Source of the DNA: Haemophilus influenzae
GTDB lineage: Bacteria > Pseudomonadota > Gammaproteobacteria > Enterobacterales > Pasteurellaceae
Direction: 5' to 3'
Length of the DNA stretch: 64,000 nucleotides
NCBI RefSeq assembly: GCF_900475755.1
Contig: NZ_LS483411.1
Coordinates: forward strand, 496,001-560,000
Under the pieces are notes generated by a model. The model made no database searches and was not told where the DNA came from. It worked only from the letters and a program-made list of their open reading frames with translations. Below, piece after piece: positions 60,061 to 64,000 of this stretch. The position numbers and the translations under genes are program-made. Position 1 is the stretch's first letter, and each line of letters starts with the position of its first letter.

Positions 60061-62190
60061 GTGAATCCAATTGTTAAACAATTTAAATACGGTCAGCATA
60101 CCGTAACCCTAGAAACTGGCGCAATTGCACGTCAAGCAACTGCTGCAGTGATGGCAAGCATGGACGATACCACGGTATTCGTGACTGTTGTGGCTAAAAA
60201 AGATGTGAAAGAAGGTCAAGACTTCTTCCCATTAACCGTAAACTACCAAGAGCGTACTTATGCGGCGGGTAAAATCCCTGGTGGTTTCTTCAAACGTGAA
60301 GGTCGTCCATCTGAAGGCGAAACTTTAATTGCACGTTTAATCGACCGTCCAATTCGTCCATTATTCCCAGAAGGTTTCTTCAACGAAATCCAAGTTGTGG
60401 CAACTGTAGTTTCTGTAAACCCACAAATCAGCCCTGACTTAGTGGCAATGATTGGTGCTTCTGCAGCATTAACCTTATCTGGTGTGCCTTTCAACGGCCC
60501 TATCGGTGCGGCGCGCGTTGGTTTTATCGATAACCAATTCGTATTAAACCCAACGATGGCTGAACAAAAACAAAGCCGTTTAGACTTAGTAGTTGCAGGT
60601 ACTGACAAAGCCGTATTAATGGTTGAATCTGAAGCCGACGTTTTAACTGAAGAACAAATGTTAGCGGCGGTCGTATTCGGTCATCAACAACAACAAGTTG
60701 TGATTGAAGCAATCAAAGAATTTGCAAAAGAAGCGGGCAAACCACGTTGGGATTGGGTTGCGCCACAACCAAACACAGATTTAATCAATAAAGTAAAAGC
60801 AATTGCTGAAGCGCGTTTAGGCGATGCATACCGCATTACTGAAAAACAAGCACGTTACGAACAAATCGATTCGATTAAAGCAGATGTGATTGCACAAATC
60901 ACAGCTGAAGATGAAGAAATCAGCGAAGGTAAAATCGTGGATATTTTCACCGCACTTGAAAGCCAAATCGTTCGTGGCCGTATCATTGCAGGCGAACCAC
61001 GTATTGATGGTCGTACCGTTGATACCGTTCGTGCATTAGATATTTGTACTGGTGTATTACCACGTACTCACGGTTCTGCAATTTTCACCCGTGGTGAAAC
61101 GCAAGCATTAGCTGTTGCAACGTTAGGTACTGAACGTGATGCACAAATCATTGATGAATTAACAGGTGAACGCCAAGATCACTTCTTATTCCATTATAAT
61201 TTCCCTCCATATTCTGTAGGCGAAACAGGAATGATCGGTTCTCCAAAACGTCGTGAGATCGGTCACGGTCGTTTAGCAAAACGTGGTGTAGCGGCTGTTA
61301 TGCCTAGCCTTGCGGAATTCCCGTATGTTGTGCGTGTTGTATCTGAAATTACTGAATCTAATGGTTCTTCTTCTATGGCGTCTGTATGTGGTGCGTCTTT
61401 AGCATTAATGGATGCCGGTGTTCCAATCAAAGCCGCTGTTGCAGGAATCGCAATGGGCTTAGTGAAAGAAGAAGATAAATTCGTGGTGCTTTCAGATATT
61501 TTAGGCGATGAAGACCATTTGGGCGATATGGACTTTAAAGTGGCAGGTACACGTGAAGGTGTCACTGCGCTTCAAATGGACATCAAAATTGAAGGTATCA
61601 CACCTGAAATTATGCAAATTGCATTAAACCAAGCGAAAAGTGCACGTATGCACATTCTTGGTGTAATGGAACAAGCAATCCCTGCTCCACGCGAGGATAT
61701 TTCTGACTACGCACCACGTATCTATACAATGAAAATTGATCCTAAAAAAATCAAAGATGTGATTGGTAAAGGTGGTGCAACAATCCGCTCACTAACTGAA
61801 GAAACTGGCACTTCTATCGATATTGATGACGATGGTACAGTGAAAATTGCCGCAGTCGATGGCAATGCTGCGAAAAATGTAATGGGACGCATTGAAGAAA
61901 TCGTTGCAGAAGTTGAAGCTGGTGCAATTTACAAAGGTAAAGTCACTCGTCTTGCTGATTTTGGTGCATTCGTCGCAATCGTTGGAAATAAAGAAGGTTT
62001 AGTTCATATTTCTCAAATTGCTGAAGAGCGCGTAGAGAAAGTGAGTGATTACCTCCAAGTGGGTCAAGAAGTAAACGTAAAAGTTGTTGAAATCGATCGT
62101 CAAGGTCGTATTCGTTTAACAATGAAAGACTTGGATCCAAAACAAGAAACTGAAATTAACCAAGAAATGTCTTCCGAAGAACAAGAATAA
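60061..62190 (+). CDS. pnp: polynucleotide phosphorylase
   Basis: A 709-residue 3'-5' exoribonuclease trimer of the degradosome. Two RNase PH-like domains ([30 protein letters not shown] region, and [18 protein letters not shown]), then KH ([20 protein letters not shown], about 560-580) and S1 ([18 protein letters not shown], about 622-690). Start is GTG 60061 with AAGGAAAA upstream. Confidence 0.97.
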   Translation: MNPIVKQFKYGQHTVTLETGAIARQATAAVMASMDDTTVFVTVVAKKDVKEGQDFFPLTVNYQERTYAAGKIPGGFFKREGRPSEGETLIARLIDRPIRPLFPEGFFNEIQVVATVVSVNPQISPDLVAMIGASAALTLSGVPFNGPIGAARVGFIDNQFVLNPTMAEQKQSRLDLVVAGTDKAVLMVESEADVLTEEQMLAAVVFGHQQQQVVIEAIKEFAKEAGKPRWDWVAPQPNTDLINKVKAIAEARLGDAYRITEKQARYEQIDSIKADVIAQITAEDEEISEGKIVDIFTALESQIVRGRIIAGEPRIDGRTVDTVRALDICTGVLPRTHGSAIFTRGETQALAVATLGTERDAQIIDELTGERQDHFLFHYNFPPYSVGETGMIGSPKRREIGHGRLAKRGVAAVMPSLAEFPYVVRVVSEITESNGSSSMASVCGASLALMDAGVPIKAAVAGIAMGLVKEEDKFVVLSDILGDEDHLGDMDFKVAGTREGVTALQMDIKIEGITPEIMQIALNQAKSARMHILGVMEQAIPAPREDISDYAPRIYTMKIDPKKIKDVIGKGGATIRSLTEETGTSIDIDDDGTVKIAAVDGNAAKNVMGRIEEIVAEVEAGAIYKGKVTRLADFGAFVAIVGNKEGLVHISQIAEERVEKVSDYLQVGQEVNVKVVEIDRQGRIRLTMKDLDPKQETEINQEMSSEEQE

Positions 62191-62207
62191 TCTTGGAATA
62201 TCGAATC

Positions 62208-62242
62208 AAAACTTGGTAGCAACTGCTGCCAAGTTTTGTTGT
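62208..62242 (+). terminator. terminator after pnp
   Basis: AAAACTTGG pairs perfectly with CCAAGTTTT across a 12-base loop and is followed by GTTGTTTTCC. nlpI starts 30 bases later and may be read through. Confidence 0.7.
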
Positions 62243-62271
62243 TTTCCAACTTTTAGGCATAAAGAAAGCAA

Positions 62272-63204
62272 ATGCGGTGTTTTCGCTTATCTCGCCATTT
62301 TATAGTCTATTTATTTAGCTTATGTGCGATCTTATTCCTTGCAGGCTGTGTTCAGTCTAGGGGCAGTTTTGTGTCTAAAAATCATGTCGTGTTGGCTGAA
62401 CAAAATCCGAATACTCACTTTGAACAAGAAGTGATGATCGTGCGATTAAGCCAAGTACTACTGGTTGGAAAAATGAGTAATGAAGAACGTGCATTGCTAC
62501 ATTTTGAACGTGGCGTACTCTATGATTCTCTTGGATTATGGGGACTTGCTCGTTACGATTTTACTCAAGCTCTTGCATTACAGCCTAAAATGGCTTCTGT
62601 GTACAATTACTTAGGGCTTTATTTGTTGCTTGAAGAAGATTACGACGGCGCATTGGATGCTTTCAATACGGTGTTTGAATTAGATTCAGGTTATGACTAT
62701 ACCCACCTTAATCGTGGTTTAAATTTTTATTATGTAGGACGCTACCATCTTGCTCAGCAAGATTTCTTACAGTTCTACCAAGCCGATACAAAAGATCCCT
62801 ATCGTGTCTTATGGCTATATTTGAACGAACAAAAATTAAAACCACAAGAAGCCCAAACAAACCTTGTTGAACGAGCAAAAGGGCTATCAGAGGACTTCTG
62901 GGGTACACATATCGTTCAATATTACTTAGGACACATCTCTGTAGAAGAATTACAACAACGTGCGAATGGATTTGCTGAAAATTCGCAACAATATGCTGAA
63001 ATTCTCACAGAAACCTATTTTTATCTAGCAAAACAAAAACTCAATGTAGGGCTAGTAGATGAAGCAGCAGCTTTATTTAAACTAGCTATGGCAAATCAGG
63101 TTTATAACTTTGTTGAGTATCGTTTTGCTGCGTTTGAACTAATGAAATTAAAACCGGTTCAAACAGAAGACGAAAAAGAAGAGAAAAGTGCGGTGGCAAA
63201 ATAA
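62272..63204 (+). CDS. nlpI: outer-membrane lipoprotein NlpI, TPR protein
   Basis: A 310-residue lipoprotein. Signal peptide ends with lipobox FLAGC (Cys26). TPR helices follow (from EERALLHFERGVLYDSLGLW, PKMASVYNYLGLYLLLEEDY, DYTHLNRGLNFYYVGRY). NlpI is an adaptor of murein hydrolases such as MepS in E. coli. The order pnp-nlpI-deaD is conserved. An uptake signal lies in its last codons. Confidence 0.93.
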   Translation: MRCFRLSRHFIVYLFSLCAILFLAGCVQSRGSFVSKNHVVLAEQNPNTHFEQEVMIVRLSQVLLVGKMSNEERALLHFERGVLYDSLGLWGLARYDFTQALALQPKMASVYNYLGLYLLLEEDYDGALDAFNTVFELDSGYDYTHLNRGLNFYYVGRYHLAQQDFLQFYQADTKDPYRVLWLYLNEQKLKPQEAQTNLVERAKGLSEDFWGTHIVQYYLGHISVEELQQRANGFAENSQQYAEILTETYFYLAKQKLNVGLVDEAAALFKLAMANQVYNFVEYRFAAFELMKLKPVQTEDEKEEKSAVAK

Positions 63205-63382
63205 GTACTTAGGGTAGGTATACCCTAAGTTATGCAAAGCGGTTCTCCTTTGGAGAACTGCTCTCCTCCAACGAGGCAGCACTAAAATTAGCCTAGAGTA
63301 TATTTACCCTAGGACTACGTTTTAATAGCAACATAAACCCGAAAGCCCGTTGAGCTTTCCTTATTTATATTCGAGTATTTTA
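63205..63382 (+). other. structured deaD leader with three hairpins
   Basis: ACTTAGGGTA-GGTA-TACCCTAAGT (63207-63230) is a perfect palindrome of ten base pairs. GCGGTTCTCC-TTT-GGAGAACTGC follows (63239-63261), then CCTAGAGTA-TAT-TTACCCTAGG (63292-63313), which resembles the first. Near 63340-63360 GAAAGC and GCTTTC pair. No ORF is visible. Leaders of deaD are long and regulated in other bacteria. Confidence 0.6.
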
Positions 63383-64000
63383 ATGACTGACAAAATTACT
63401 TTTAATGACTTAGGCTTACCTGAGTTCATCTTAAAAGCTGTTTCTGACTTAGGTTTTGAAACCCCTTCTCCAATTCAACAAGCTTGTATCCCACATTTGC
63501 TCAGTGGCAATGATGTGCTAGGTATGGCACAAACAGGTAGTGGTAAAACCGCTGCTTTTGCACTGCCTTTATTAGCACAAATCGATCCAAGTGAAAAACA
63601 TCCACAAATGTTAGTAATGGCACCTACTCGCGAACTTGCTATTCAAGTTGCCGATGCGTGCGAACAATTTGTTAAATATGCTCATGGCTCCCGCATTGTT
63701 ACCTTATATGGCGGGCAACGTTATGACATCCAACTTCGTGCATTAAAACAAGGCGCACAAGTGGTTGTGGGTACACCAGGTCGTATTCTTGACCATATTC
63801 GCCGCGGCACATTAAATCTTTCTGAACTTCGTTTTATCGTATTAGATGAAGCCGATGAAATGCTACGTATGGGTTTCATTGATGATGTAGAAACCGTGAT
63901 GGCTGAACTACCAGAAAATCATCAAACTGCGTTATTCTCTGCAACAATGCCTGAACCGATCCGTCGTATTACGAAACGTTTTATGAATGATCCGAAAGAA
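63383..64000 (+). CDS. deaD: cold-shock DEAD-box RNA helicase DeaD/CsdA (5' part only)
   Basis: The first 206 codons of a DEAD-box helicase, open to the window edge and truncated only by it. Motifs seen: Q motif ([13 protein letters not shown]), [58 protein letters not shown]-terminus and place after pnp-nlpI mark DeaD rather than RhlB. It unwinds RNA in 50S assembly and cold adaptation. Confidence 0.94.
   Translation, partial: MTDKITFNDLGLPEFILKAVSDLGFETPSPIQQACIPHLLSGNDVLGMAQTGSGKTAAFALPLLAQIDPSEKHPQMLVMAPTRELAIQVADACEQFVKYAHGSRIVTLYGGQRYDIQLRALKQGAQVVVGTPGRILDHIRRGTLNLSELRFIVLDEADEMLRMGFIDDVETVMAELPENHQTALFSATMPEPIRRITKRFMNDPKE

Overview
The window looks like chromosome from Haemophilus influenzae or a very close relative (H. 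aegyptius, H. haemolyticus). The 9-base Haemophilus DNA-uptake signal (AAGTGCGGT or its complement) occurs about fifty times on both strands. Base composition is AT-rich, and almost every protein reads as the H. influenzae member of its family (OapA/OapB, NapFDAGHBC, a Haemophilus-type thiamin salvage set, short AmpG). Comparisons with strain Rd below are from memory and were not computed.

Layout. 1-2413 is an accessory stretch: a short repeat-rich trimeric autotransporter adhesin of the HadA/Cha type, a DUF1778/GNAT toxin-antitoxin pair, and what looks like the right end of a TnpB-type IS200/IS605 element touching the stop codon of trhP. 2414-10792 (minus) holds trhP and then an eight-gene thiamin salvage operon (thiZ, thiX, thiY, tenA, thiM, thiD, thiE, MFS transporter) read from a TPP riboswitch at 10716-10792. 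10998-21153 is housekeeping: efp and its modification enzyme epmB, oapA-oapB, recO, rlmD, relA, dgkA, mog, glnB and a PerM-type permease. 21194-24824 holds priA, trmB and yggL. Behind trmB sits a REP-like inverted pair and a decayed second copy of the trmB 3' end. 25028-31175 is a complete periplasmic nitrate reductase operon, napFDAGHBC.

31335-43582 (minus) holds adk, ampG, galE, rhlB, coaE-yacG, glyA, purH-purD with a PurR box, a DoxX protein and dsbD. 43774-46254 holds arcA and a glycine-riboswitch-controlled AGCS symporter. Then follow queH, ispB, rplU-rpmA, a DMT permease, obgE, ndk, pepB, an isolated rffG, glnA, typA, pdxH, a preQ1-riboswitch-controlled queuosine-precursor transporter, a YhcH-family protein, pnp with a long double-stranded leader, nlpI and the 5' part of deaD, which runs off the window.

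The genes fit a host-restricted facultative anaerobe. It salvages thiamin and queuine precursors rather than making them, respires nitrate at low oxygen (Nap, ArcA), and carries one surface adhesin that varies by repeat number. Four RNA control elements are readable directly: TPP, glycine and preQ1-I riboswitches and the pnp leader duplex. Many uptake signals are paired as inverted repeats and serve as transcription terminators. No tRNA, rRNA, CRISPR array, prophage or intact transposase gene was seen.
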